NCBI GenBank assembly: GCA_937884995.1
Contig: CAKZZL010000013.1
Location: 1-15,457 of the forward strand
Reading direction: 5' to 3'
Source: an uncultured Clostridia bacterium
GTDB lineage: Bacteria; Bacillota; Clostridia; Oscillospirales; Acutalibacteraceae
DNA: 15,457 nucleotides
Shown here: in pieces, positions 7,373 through 13,855 of the stretch
How positions within the stretch are numbered: the stretch's first letter is position 1
Layout of the letters: the number at the start of each line of letters is the position of its first letter
Notes under the pieces: generated by a model
The model's database searches: none
Told to the model about the DNA's origin: nothing
The model's input: only the letters and a program-made list of their open reading frames with translations
Translations under genes and position numbers: made by a program

Positions 7373-8341
7373 TCAATTTTCTTCATCTTTTTCAAAAGGA
7401 TAAACCAGATTCATCTGTTTGCGGCATTCATCAAGTATTTTCATACAATTAAGTGTCGAATCAAAAGGAATATATTCTGATTCTTTTTTACCTGCTTTTA
7501 TTTCTTCTGACACCAGCGTGAACTCTGTAAGATAATCTGTTTTGCCTTTTAAGACTTCTTTTCCTTGCTTTCCTTTAAGTTTTGCATATCTCGCCATATG
7601 GAAAACGGGAATGTCGATTTCACCTTTTTCACCTGTGATTTTGCAACTCTCCTTCAAAGTGGAAAGAGACATTTCCAGAACACAATCGAATTCATCATAG
7701 CTTAGAACAACTTTTTCACCTATATCGATTCCGTTTTGAATTGTTCCTTCACATTTGATATCTTTCGGAAAGCCAAACAGGTTATAGCAATAGGTGACAG
7801 GGTAGATACCTATATCAAGAAGAGCACCGCCTGCGGTTTCGGGAGTCAGAACACGGGAGTTTTTACTCATCATAAGACCGGGGAATGAATAACTTATATG
7901 AACATGCTTTATCTGACCGATTTTCCCGTCATCAATCCATCTTTTTACTCCTCTTGCCATATCTGAAAACCATGTCCACATAGCTTCACATAAATAGACT
8001 TCATTTTCCTTTGCAGCATCTATCATTTTGCTGACCTCTAAACTGTTTACGCCCACTGGCTTTTCACACAATACTGCTTTGCCTGCATTTAATGATTTAA
8101 TGGCATATTTAATGTGAGAATTATGAGGCGTAGCAATATATATGCAGTCATAAATATCGCTTTTAAGCAGACTTTCAAAATCAGTAAAGACATGCGCATT
8201 ATATTTTTCGGCAAAAGATTTTGCCTTTTCATAATTTCTGGAATAAACTGCGCTTATTTCATGATTCCCTTTTATGATATTGTGTGCAGTGCTTTTTGCA
8301 ATATTACCGCTGCCTATATATGCCCATTTGAATTTATCCAT
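7373..8341 (-). CDS. Gfo/Idh/MocA-family NAD(P)-dependent oxidoreductase
   Basis: 322 residues. The N-terminal Rossmann domain has WAYIGSGNIAKS (residues 6-17) and the acidic/Ser-Arg end VYSRN. The family signature CEKP is at 92-95, with K94 the conserved catalytic lysine. The C-terminal alpha/beta domain contains GGALLDIGIYPVTY, the conserved D-x-G segment where His/Asp residues usually assist catalysis. It most resembles dihydrodiol-dehydrogenase-like and sugar-dehydrogenase members, and the substrate cannot be read from sequence. An AGGA ribosome binding site lies ~7 nt before the ATG. It follows the aldo/keto reductase by 39 bp on the same strand and is probably co-transcribed with it. 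No clear terminator follows the stop, only an A/T run. Confidence 0.9.
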   Translation of the reverse strand: MDKFKWAYIGSGNIAKSTAHNIIKGNHEISAVYSRNYEKAKSFAEKYNAHVFTDFESLLKSDIYDCIYIATPHNSHIKYAIKSLNAGKAVLCEKPVGVNSLEVSKMIDAAKENEVYLCEAMWTWFSDMARGVKRWIDDGKIGQIKHVHISYSFPGLMMSKNSRVLTPETAGGALLDIGIYPVTYCYNLFGFPKDIKCEGTIQNGIDIGEKVVLSYDEFDCVLEMSLSTLKESCKITGEKGEIDIPVFHMARYAKLKGKQGKEVLKGKTDYLTEFTLVSEEIKAGKKESEYIPFDSTLNCMKILDECRKQMNLVYPFEKDEEN

Positions 8342-8380
8342 GTTTTTTTCCTGTTCTCTTAAATATCGTCTGTAAAAAGA

Positions 8381-9295
8381 TCAGGGCAGTTTGAAACCGG
8401 CTTGGCGGTATATTAAATACCAGTCTTCTCTGCTCAAACTGATATCTGCACCGGCACAAATGGCTCTTATTCTGTCCGGATTCATAGAACCTGATATGAG
8501 CTGAATTTTTGCGGGATGTCTTAATATCCAGGCAGCAGCAATGGATATTGTCTGAACCTTATATTTCTCCGCAAGCTCATCAAGTGTTTTATTAAGCCCG
8601 GGGTAATTATCATAATCGCCGACAAATGGATTTTTGATAAAGCCTTGTTGAAAAGGGGACCATGCCTGGATGGTCATTCCTTTTATGCGTGAGTATTCAA
8701 GAAGACTGCCGTCGTGCATAAAAGACTCATCATTTTTCATATTTACATTCAAGCCCGATGTTACGAGACCCGATTCGAGAATTGAAAGCTGAAGCTGGTT
8801 TATTACCAGAGGCTGCTCAACTTCAGTTTTCAAAAGTTCAATTTGCATTGGGTTATGGTTTGAAACACCAAAATGTCTGACCATTCCTTCTTTTTCCAAA
8901 AATGAAAAAGCTTCAGCAACTTCTTCAGGTTCCATAAGACTGTCGGGGCGATGAAGCAAAAGAACATCGATATATTCCGTATTCAGCCTTTTCAGCGATT
9001 GGCTGACAGAGTCTATAATATGCTCTTTTGAAAAATCAAAGAATCCTTTTCTTATTCCGCATTTTGTCTGGATTGTAATTTTATCGCGAATATCTTTATG
9101 ATTTTTTAAATATTTTCCGAAAATTTCCTCACACTGACCATCGCCGTAAATATCGGCATGGTCAAAATAATCTATACCGCATTCAAGCGCAGTGCCTATG
9201 ATTTTATCGGCATCTTTTTCTGCATTTTTTATTCTCATGCATCCCATTGATATAGCCGGGGCATCAATGCAGTTTCCTATAAGCATTCTTTTCAT
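8381..9295 (-). CDS. Aldo/keto reductase (YdhF-like, COG4989)
   Basis: 304 residues from the chosen start. The catalytic tetrad is present: D45 and Y50 in FDHADIYGDG, K78 in TKCG, H115 in LLLHRPD. The barrel strands HFGVSNHNPMQ, INQLQLSILE and GMTIQAWSPFQQG, then the NADP site (LISGSMNPDRI), follow in the usual order and resemble E. coli YdhF. The frame opens at a TTG 15 bp upstream (9308-9310), but the ATG at 9293-9295 has GGGAG at proper spacing, so I place the start at 9295. It lies 36 bp after the HIRAN gene and 39 bp before the Gfo/Idh/MocA gene. The two oxidoreductases may act on the same carbonyl or sugar substrate, which is unknown. Confidence 0.88.
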   Translation of the reverse strand: MKRMLIGNCIDAPAISMGCMRIKNAEKDADKIIGTALECGIDYFDHADIYGDGQCEEIFGKYLKNHKDIRDKITIQTKCGIRKGFFDFSKEHIIDSVSQSLKRLNTEYIDVLLLHRPDSLMEPEEVAEAFSFLEKEGMVRHFGVSNHNPMQIELLKTEVEQPLVINQLQLSILESGLVTSGLNVNMKNDESFMHDGSLLEYSRIKGMTIQAWSPFQQGFIKNPFVGDYDNYPGLNKTLDELAEKYKVQTISIAAAWILRHPAKIQLISGSMNPDRIRAICAGADISLSREDWYLIYRQAGFKLP

Positions 9296-9331
9296 TTCTT
9301 TATCTCCCAAAATGAGGCTTTTGATTTCTGA

Positions 9332-9727
9332 CTAAAAATCAACCAGGTATATTCCTATCTTTATCTGTACAAAGCTTCCTTTTTTAGTTATATCTACGGC
9401 TTTTGCCATCAGCATTTTACCTGCATCCATAAGCCTTGCAAAAATAATATTGTCCTTTTCGGGAATATATCCGATCTTTTCTTTCGATTCGTTCAAAATC
9501 AAAATGGCGTTGTCATCATATTTGTTTTCTTCACGCTGAAGTGTGAATTTGTCACCGCTCACAATCTTATCAAGTTTGCTTTTATCTTCAATATATGTGG
9601 TGCCTGCAACGTATGTATCAAACAGATGAATTTCGTTAACCAAAGGTTTAATCACATTTGCTATGCCGGCTTCTTCAATGGCAGGCAAAAGTTCGTCTTT
9701 CTTTATGCTAAGTCCGTTATCAGCCAT
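9332..9727 (-). CDS. HIRAN-domain protein
   Basis: 131 residues. The domain spans ~36-110: FDTYVAGTTYIED, then FTLQREENKYDDNAILIL, then IGYIPEKDN. The N-x-Y-D-x-x-A-I and GYIP motifs are the HIRAN core. HIRAN domains are small beta-barrels known to bind 3' single-stranded DNA ends in eukaryotic HLTF and are predicted to recognise damaged DNA or stalled forks in bacteria. The first ~35 residues are helical and not recognised. The ATG at 9725-9727 is preferred over an in-frame GTG 9 bp upstream because AAGGAA lies 10 nt before it. The first 8 bp overlap the end of the J-domain gene, so translation is coupled. This is the third gene of the Sel1-J-HIRAN operon. Confidence 0.85.
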   Translation of the reverse strand: MADNGLSIKKDELLPAIEEAGIANVIKPLVNEIHLFDTYVAGTTYIEDKSKLDKIVSGDKFTLQREENKYDDNAILILNESKEKIGYIPEKDNIIFARLMDAGKMLMAKAVDITKKGSFVQIKIGIYLVDF

Positions 9728-10490
9728 TATTCTCACTTTCCTTAATCTCTTTTAGTTTTTCCGAAAGTTCCTTTTTGTATACGGTGTATTCATCGATCTC
9801 TTCCCGGAATTCTTTCTTTTTATCTTCAATAGCATTTTCATCGCTGAGCAGCTTTTTGTATATATATGGTATGGAGTTGATAATCCGGTCAATTTCAAGC
9901 TCTATCTCTTCAATACGTTGCTCCAAATCAGGAATGACAAGATCAAATCCCTTAATACTATTTTCTTCCAGGAACTTGTTAACCAATATCTCAAGCTTTT
10001 CAATTTCCTTCAAATCATTGCATCTGTATGCGATGGTTATTCTGTTAAATAAGTCACTCAACTCCGGATATTGAATTGTAAGCGGGCTTATATCCGGGTG
10101 AAGCAGCTTGGCAAGCTTTCGGTATTTTTTTTTGATTTGTGCAGCCTCTGCATAAGTGATTGAAGACTGCTTTTTGCTCTCATTTTTCTTTTCTATCATA
10201 TCAGCAAGTTCTTCGTAATATGAAGACATATGAGTCTTTAAGTATTCTTCTACTTCTTCCGGAGAAATATTTTCTCCGAAATTTTTTGCTTTTATGTATA
10301 TTGCGATTTCCTTTTTTAATGCAATACAGTCTATCTTGAGCTTGAATGCCTCAGTTGCGAGTTCACCGAATTCCCGTATATATGCAAGATAATAGATGCC
10401 TGCCTCCTTTTCATATTGATCTTTCTTGAATGTAAGTTCTTCATAGCGGTCATAATCGCCGCCCGCTGCAACGTGTACTATTTCCATCAT
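9720..10490 (-). CDS. J-domain (DnaJ-like) coiled-coil protein
   Basis: 256 residues. The central region (~119-170) has the basic helix KKKYRKLAKLLHPD with the HPD tripeptide at 131-133, then a helix ending in FNRITIAYRCNDL, which is the J-domain pattern for stimulating Hsp70/DnaK. The N-terminal ~110 residues are helical and acidic; residues ~185-255 form a long charged coiled coil. There is no Gly/Phe region, zinc domain or CTD of true DnaJ, so it is probably a specialised co-chaperone or a J-derived interaction module. Two ATGs are adjacent (10488-10490 and 10485-10487) behind GAGGTG; the second has the better spacing. The stop of the Sel1 gene (TGA, 10487-10489) overlaps the start, and its own stop overlaps the HIRAN start. 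This packing means the three proteins are made together. Confidence 0.82.
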   Translation of the reverse strand: MMEIVHVAAGGDYDRYEELTFKKDQYEKEAGIYYLAYIREFGELATEAFKLKIDCIALKKEIAIYIKAKNFGENISPEEVEEYLKTHMSSYYEELADMIEKKNESKKQSSITYAEAAQIKKKYRKLAKLLHPDISPLTIQYPELSDLFNRITIAYRCNDLKEIEKLEILVNKFLEENSIKGFDLVIPDLEQRIEEIELEIDRIINSIPYIYKKLLSDENAIEDKKKEFREEIDEYTVYKKELSEKLKEIKESENNG

Positions 10491-11365
10491 ATCACCTCGA
10501 ATAAATACAAATCGTCATATATCTCGGTCAGCATTTTGTTATTGATCGATGCTTTATTGAAAAAGTCATCTCTTGACCGATACCATTTTCCGTCAAAGCA
10601 AACAGCACATTCTCCTTCTTCTTCAACACTTTCGACAAGATGCTTTTCACCATCATATTTAAAGCTGATTTTGCATGGTGATGAAAGGAACTGATAGAGG
10701 TCATAAAAGTCAAAAGCATTTATATTAACATCAGTCAGCTTATATAGCTCGGATATGAGCCATTTCATATTGGTTAGATCCCCGAAAAAGTTGTTTATCC
10801 TGAGTCTTTGGGCAAGAAAGTCTTTTGCATAAGTATACAAAGAGATTGCTTCATTTACTTTTCCTTCTTCTAATCTGATTCTGGCAAGCCGTATGCAAAT
10901 CTGCGGCACAGGTTCAAATAAACGAGTTTCATCTTTGATTTTTAGGTATATTTCTTCAATTATGGATTTGTATTTTTCATAATCTTTTTCTACATAATAT
11001 CCGTTTTTATACATGTCTGCGACCTTGTATGCCGCCTCTGTAATACCGGCTTTTGCGGCAAGCGAGTAATAGCGGAATGCCTTCTCATAATCTTTCTCAC
11101 CGGTCCTGCCGTAATACCAGATATATCCAAGACAATTATATGCATTAGGATCTTTGTATTCCGCAGCCATTTCATAATACTTCAGTGCCAGGTCGAATTC
11201 TTTTTTTCCATAATACCAGCCTCCGAGATCAAGCATAGCCCTCGGGTTCTTTGTTTCATTAACAATAAAGGATAAAGCCTCCAGGAAAATGAAGTTATCA
11301 TCATCGCCGGGCTTGCTTAAGGAATAATAATCTTTAACAATTTTATTTGCTTCAGTCAGTGTCAT
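10487..11365 (-). CDS. Sel1/TPR-repeat protein, first gene of the J-HIRAN operon
   Basis: 292 residues from the ATG at 11363-11365. Helical repeats cover ~40-145: one TPR-like unit (AMLDLGGWYYGKKEFDLALKY), then Sel1 units with the A-x-x-x-LG-x-x-Y/W-Y and EKDYEKAFRYYSLAA pattern, then AAYKVADMYKNGYYVEKDYEK. More TPR-like helices (~155-185) and a small C-terminal domain (~225-292, with C254 and C257 around GECAVC) follow; that domain is not recognised. Sel1 repeats are protein-protein scaffolds. The ATG is chosen because GAGGTG precedes it by 9 nt; an in-frame GTG 12 bp upstream lies inside that site. The leader holds a LexA-like palindrome (11420-11433) and a hairpin (11382-11399). The stop overlaps the J-domain gene start. 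Confidence 0.82.
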   Translation of the reverse strand: MTLTEANKIVKDYYSLSKPGDDDNFIFLEALSFIVNETKNPRAMLDLGGWYYGKKEFDLALKYYEMAAEYKDPNAYNCLGYIWYYGRTGEKDYEKAFRYYSLAAKAGITEAAYKVADMYKNGYYVEKDYEKYKSIIEEIYLKIKDETRLFEPVPQICIRLARIRLEEGKVNEAISLYTYAKDFLAQRLRINNFFGDLTNMKWLISELYKLTDVNINAFDFYDLYQFLSSPCKISFKYDGEKHLVESVEEEGECAVCFDGKWYRSRDDFFNKASINNKMLTEIYDDLYLFEVI

Positions 11366-11381
11366 AGTATTCTGCACCTCT

Positions 11382-11399
11382 GTGATATCAATATATCAC
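11382..11399 (-). promoter_or_regulatory. Leader hairpin/inverted repeat just upstream of the Sel1-J-HIRAN ribosome binding site
   Basis: GTGATAT (11382-11388) and ATATCAC (11393-11399) form a 7-bp inverted repeat with a 4-nt loop, ending a few nt before the GAGGTG ribosome binding site. It could act as a second protein-binding site or as a hairpin limiting translation. Confidence 0.4.
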
Positions 11400-11419
11400 G
11401 ATAAGCATCCAATGTATAT

Positions 11420-11433
11420 AGAACACTTGTTCT
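11420..11433. promoter_or_regulatory. Putative LexA (SOS) box upstream of Sel1-J-HIRAN operon
   Basis: AGAACACTTGTTCT has perfect 6-bp arms (AGAACA/TGTTCT) around a 2-nt centre and contains GAAC-N4-GTTC (11421-11432), the form of the Gram-positive LexA/DinR box. It lies ~55 bp upstream of the Sel1 gene start, where a promoter is expected; minus-strand TATACA or TATATA overlaps its edge, though a good -35 is not evident. Confidence 0.55.
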
Positions 11434-11641
11434 TGTACTAAAAATTGGACATGAAAGAAGTGAAAAAACAAGTTGAATCCGCTTAAATGAGCTTAAATGA
11501 AATATAAATTTCATTCTTAATTCAAAATTTTTCAAATTTCTTAAATTTGAGTAATAATTTGCCTTTTATTTTTAAAAAGTTATGATATAGCAAGTTTAGA
11601 TAATTAACTGAGTCAGATAAAACACTCACAGCAAAACTAAC
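11434..11641. other. AT-rich intergenic stretch with short repeats, no gene seen
   Basis: Holds a perfect 10-bp tandem duplication GCTTAAATGA (11481-11490, 11491-11500), an 8-bp inverted repeat AATGAAAT/ATTTCATT (11496-11503, 11508-11515) and another, TCAAATTT/AAATTTGA (11532-11539, 11543-11550). No credible coding sequence or GC-rich terminator is visible. It separates the Sel1 operon from the decayed mobile-element segment. Confidence 0.6.
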
Positions 11642-12034
11642 AATCTGTCAGCAAAGCACGGAAATACCTTTGCGGAATATCAGCTTGGCAGAATCTATCT
11701 CTATGGCAATGGTGTTGAAAAAGATTACTACAAAGCAATTGAGTATTTGACGCTCGCCGCTTCAAAGGGAAATCAATATGCACAGCAGTTGCTGTATGCA
11801 GCGGAGCGACACAGAAACGCCTTTGCCGCAACCAGCGGTCTTTCACTTTTGAAAAGCATTGCCCGTGCAATGTAAGAAAGCATCAACGAGCAAGAGAGAA
11901 AGAATCGCTTGAAGGTGCAGAGCGATTATGTTGACAGGAAAACTCGCACAAAAATCAATACTGTTAAACTTCTTGTTGACTTTGGAATCGGAATCGTTTA
12001 TACTATGGATGAAGCCATTAGGTATTGTAAATGA
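11642..12034 (+). pseudogene. Remnant of a relaxase-type mobilisation protein C-terminus with Sel1 repeat
   Basis: In frame from 11642 the plus strand reads NLSAKHGNTFAEYQLG, IYLYGNGVEKDYYKAIEYL, AASKGNQYAQQLL, then HRNAFAATSGLSLLKSIARAM, followed by an in-frame TAA (11873-11875), and then continues in the same frame as INEQERKNRLKVQSDYVDRKTRTKI before diverging, with a final TGA at 12032-12034. A Sel1 repeat followed by a helical tail and a DRK-x-x-x-KI end is, from recall, the C-terminus of MobA/MobL-like relaxases carried by Firmicute integrative elements. There is no start codon, the N-terminal relaxase domain is absent and a stop interrupts it, so it is a decayed fragment. Frame conservation across the stop is what shows it was once one gene. 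The last ~25 codons run antisense to the next remnant and may not belong. Confidence 0.5.
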
Positions 12035-12249
12035 TTTGGGGAATTGTACCCCTCTACCGTTTGCAATACCTGTGGCTCTTTTTTATCCCAATAGTATATC
12101 CCGCCATTTCCGTTTGCTTCGGATGTTACCGCATCCTTCAATAACCTTGAAATAGCATTTTTTCTGGAATGAACCGATACAACTGCATTGCTATTAATAT
12201 CTTTGCCTCTAAACACTCCCTCACCATCAATCTCAGAGGAAAAGCAGGC
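11998..12249 (-). pseudogene. Remnant of an ICE/phage polyvalent (MuF/ETC-like) protein C-terminus
   Basis: The minus strand is open from 12249 to the stop at 11998 and reads SSEIDGEGVFRGKDI, NAVVSVHSRKNAISRLLKDAV, GGIYYWDKKEPQVLQTV, ending YLMASSIV. The pattern of a short strand, a 'SVHSRKNAISRLL' helix, 'IYYWDKKEPQ' and a final small loop recalls the C-terminal module found in large polyvalent proteins of integrative elements and MuF-type phage proteins. There is no ribosome binding site; a GTG at 12214-12216 is the only start-like codon, and it sits just downstream of the terminator at 12278-12300. I treat it as a fragment facing the relaxase remnant. The family call is from memory and uncertain. 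Confidence 0.35.
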
Positions 12250-12272
12250 TCACGGCTTGAAAATTGAGATGT

Positions 12273-12300
12273 AAAAAGCTCTCGGTACAATACCGAGAGC
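12273..12300 (-). terminator. Intrinsic terminator of the DUF3990/DUF3791 pair
   Basis: A perfect 10-bp stem (GCTCTCGGTA at 12278-12287, TACCGAGAGC at 12291-12300) with a 3-nt loop, followed on the minus strand by five U (12277-12273). It lies 9 bp after the stop codon of the gene ending at 12309. Confidence 0.9.
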
Positions 12301-12308
12301 AAACTTAT

Positions 12309-12761
12309 TTAAGCAATTAATTTGTTTTCTAAATAGCAAAGGGCAATATATTTTCGCGGTTGGTAATAGAAATCGGAATTGTAATTGCATATTCCTTCAC
12401 TAACCCACGAATTGTATACAGCAGAAATGTGTTCCGATAAGGCGGTACTATCGTCAAAAGTATCTTCGATTAGTCGTTCATATACCTTGCCGATTGTCCA
12501 GAAATCAGGAACTGCATAGTTACAGGCGGAAACATTATCATAATTACCTGATGGAATATTAGCGTAAATAATATATTCGTCACTAATCTTTTCTATCGGC
12601 TCTGAGTGGAGAATATCCGCAGATGTATAAATTCTGTTAATGTTATCCTTTCCGAGTATATTAATGACGTCTTTTCTTTCTAACTTCTGCTTCCTTGCTA
12701 TATATTCAACTAAACTGCATAAATAGAACAAGTTTGAATTGTTAATTGTCACTAACCTCAC
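12309..12761 (-). CDS. DUF3791-type partner protein of a toxin-antitoxin-like pair
   Basis: Up to 150 residues. The N-terminal ~60 residues (LFYLCSLVEYIARKQKLERKDVINIL, then INRIYTSADILHSEPIEKISDEYI) match the DUF3791 pattern: a helix, a short 'x-x-x-L' turn and a closing D-x-L-H segment. The C-terminal ~85 residues (DFWTIGKVYERLIEDTF, then NYNSDFYYQPRKYIALCYLEN) are a separate, aromatic-rich helical part. The frame opens at a GTG (12759-12761), but AAGGA is only 1-2 nt from it; a GTG at 12750-12752 has AAGGA 10 nt upstream and may be the true start. It overlaps the DUF3990 gene end by up to 20 bp, so the two are co-translated. DUF3791 is often found beside DUF3990, and the likely role is antitoxin or accessory. 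That role is inferred. Confidence 0.72.
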   Translation of the reverse strand: MRLVTINNSNLFYLCSLVEYIARKQKLERKDVINILGKDNINRIYTSADILHSEPIEKISDEYIIYANIPSGNYDNVSACNYAVPDFWTIGKVYERLIEDTFDDSTALSEHISAVYNSWVSEGICNYNSDFYYQPRKYIALCYLENKLIA

Positions 12762-13209
12762 ATCCTTCTATAAATTCAAGTGTTTTAAGGGCACGTTCTG
12801 TATTGAAGCAAATCTGATGAGTTGGATGCTTGAATTTTGCAAGCTCCCAAAATGCCTGCCTTGAAATTCTACCGTCAAGAAAATCCTCAACGTAGTTAAA
12901 TACGGTATCATCAGCCATTGGGCCTTCTACAATATCATAACTGTGTGATTTACCGTTTCTGCAATCAGCGATAAAATCAAGCCATTCTTCCGTCATTTCA
13001 GGGAATGTCAAAATGCTCAATTCATCATTTGGTGTGTAGCGATATTTATTAACAATACCATTACCGGTAATTCTGGTGGCCCAACGAATCGCTTGATTTT
13101 CCATAGCAGTACAGTAAAAACCAAAGTAAAAATCTTTATTATACTTAGTCTTAATAATTTTAGGCTCTTTTATTATTTCTTTACCACCGTGATATATAAC
13201 ATTATTCAT
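12742..13209 (-). CDS. DUF3990 protein, predicted ADP-ribosyltransferase-fold toxin
   Basis: 155 residues. The N-terminal MNNVIYHGG (residues 6-9, YHGG) is the NAD-binding H/R-T-like motif of the DUF3990 group. KDFYFGFYCT (25-34) with QAIRWATRIT is the next conserved block. The C-terminal VEGPMADDTVFNYVEDFLDG, then HPTHQICFNTERALKTLEFI is the usual DUF3990 ending, where the final catalytic Gln/Glu region lies. DUF3990 has been assigned to the ADP-ribosyltransferase fold in published analyses of bacterial toxins. With the overlapping DUF3791 gene, the strong extended -10 promoter and the close terminator it forms a compact two-gene cassette like a toxin-antitoxin module. ATG (13207-13209) has AAGGG 9 nt upstream. 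Which partner neutralises which is not visible. Confidence 0.82.
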   Translation of the reverse strand: MNNVIYHGGKEIIKEPKIIKTKYNKDFYFGFYCTAMENQAIRWATRITGNGIVNKYRYTPNDELSILTFPEMTEEWLDFIADCRNGKSHSYDIVEGPMADDTVFNYVEDFLDGRISRQAFWELAKFKHPTHQICFNTERALKTLEFIEGCEVSDN

Positions 13210-13234
13210 TATATCATGCCCTTTTTTTGAGTCG

Positions 13235-13263
13235 ATTATACCATAGATTAGTGCTTAATTCAA
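13235..13263 (-). promoter_or_regulatory. Sigma-A-type promoter for the DUF3990/DUF3791 pair
   Basis: On the minus strand TTGAAT (13258-13263), a 17-bp spacer ending in an extended TG, then TATAAT (13235-13240), ~26 bp before the DUF3990 ATG. A plus-strand TATAAT at 13269-13274 sits just beyond its -35, so divergent transcription into the 13.3-13.8 kb RNA region is possible but lacks a good -35. Confidence 0.8.
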
Positions 13264-13404
13264 CTATGTATAATCTGTACAAAACTGAGAATTAAAGTTT
13301 CAAATAAATAATTTGATAACCGAGACTAACTATTAAAAGCCAATAGAAAAATGTTGTGAAATGATAAAATTAAAAAAGGGTATGAGAAATTAAGCGTAAA
13401 AGAG

Positions 13405-13560
13405 TACGAAGACCCCTTTGCTAAATAACCCCTTTAGGGGTATGCCAAAGAGGCGAATACATTAAGGCTTGAACAAAGTGAAAGCCCGCGCCTTGAGACG
13501 CGGGGTAGTAACAGGGCTTATAGCCCTTGTGCAAAACACCCGTTTGACGGGTGGTTATGA
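13405..13560 (+). ncRNA. Multi-hairpin RNA region resembling the 3' part of an IS200/IS605 TnpB guide (omega) RNA, no tnpB present
   Basis: Four hairpins lie in a row: ACCCCT/AGGGGT (13428-13433, 13436-13441) nested in an outer CTTTG/CAAAG stem; CCCGCG/CGCGGG around an 8-nt loop (about 13486-13505); AGGGCT/AGCCCT with a 3-nt loop (about 13513-13528); and CACCCGT/ACGGGTG with a 3-nt loop (about 13538-13555). The 'GAAAGCCC-hairpin-GGGGTAGT' arrangement resembles the right-end RNA of Firmicute IS200/IS605 elements that serve TnpB. No transposase reading frame lies upstream, so this would be a solo remnant, a miniature element or a retained guide RNA. The base pairing is seen directly; the family assignment is from memory. 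It ends in AT-rich sequence without its own terminator; the next one is at 13804. Confidence 0.45.
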
Positions 13561-13803
13561 TTTATCTAATACTATATATAAGAGGAAAACACGATGAGAA
13601 CCTATTATAGCGACTTTTTAATCGTGTGAATATAGATTGACGAATGAGTGTTTAAATCTCTATATAAGGTGCTTAAAATACCAATCAATAAAAAATAAGT
13701 GGTCAAAATGGATAGATTGGTTTGACAGAGAATTTTCCAAAGGAAAGGAAATGCCGAAAGTTAAAAAAGTCGATACTATAATATTTGCTTGCGTAATTTA
13801 AGA
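13561..13803. other. Gene-poor AT-rich stretch downstream of the structured RNA
   Basis: No complete gene is seen. It holds inverted repeats ACACGAT/ATCGTGT (13589-13595, 13621-13627) and ACCAATC/GATTGGT (13680-13686, 13715-13721), an 11-codon mini-frame with a plausible ribosome binding site (ATG at 13593, stop 13629), and an open stretch (~13650-13800) whose translation contains WSKWIDWFDREFSKGKEMP but which has no start and no family I recognise. It may be part of a longer structured transcript that ends at 13804-13830, or decayed coding sequence. Confidence 0.4.
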
Positions 13804-13830
13804 ATGCACCGTAAACGGTGCATCTTTTTT
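13804..13830 (+). terminator. Strong intrinsic terminator immediately upstream of the phosphatase gene
   Basis: ATGCACCGT (13804-13812) and ACGGTGCAT (13815-13823) form a 9-bp stem (in practice 8 bp with a 4-nt loop), followed by CTTTTTT (13824-13830). It ends only ~25 bp before the phosphatase start, leaving no room for a promoter between them, so it either ends the upstream RNA or attenuates the phosphatase gene. Confidence 0.85.
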
Positions 13831-13855
13831 GATATTATGTATTCCGGTGATGAAT

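Noticed and set aside
7353..7375. A/T run after the Gfo/Idh/MocA stop as a terminator
   Set aside because: AAAAAATTTTTT has no GC stem, so it would not be an effective intrinsic terminator.
9293..9310. TTG at 9308-9310 as the start of the aldo/keto reductase
   Set aside because: No ribosome binding site precedes it, while GGGAG is correctly spaced for the ATG at 9293-9295.
13376..13428. Open stretch ending KLSVKEYEDPFAK as the C-terminus of a TnpB
   Set aside because: Only ~22 codons after an in-frame TGA, and no match to TnpB motifs I can recall; left unassigned.
13405..13560. Group II intron domain or retron msr/msd as an explanation of the hairpins
   Set aside because: No reverse transcriptase is present anywhere in the window, and the conserved domain V pattern is not seen.
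13593..13629. 11-codon mini-gene (ATG 13593, TGA at 13627-13629)
   Set aside because: It has a plausible ribosome binding site but is too short to support, and it overlaps an inverted repeat that explains the region equally well.
13829..13855. TTG at 13829 as the phosphatase start
   Set aside because: It lies inside the terminator U tract and lacks a ribosome binding site; GGTGA fits the ATG at 13856.
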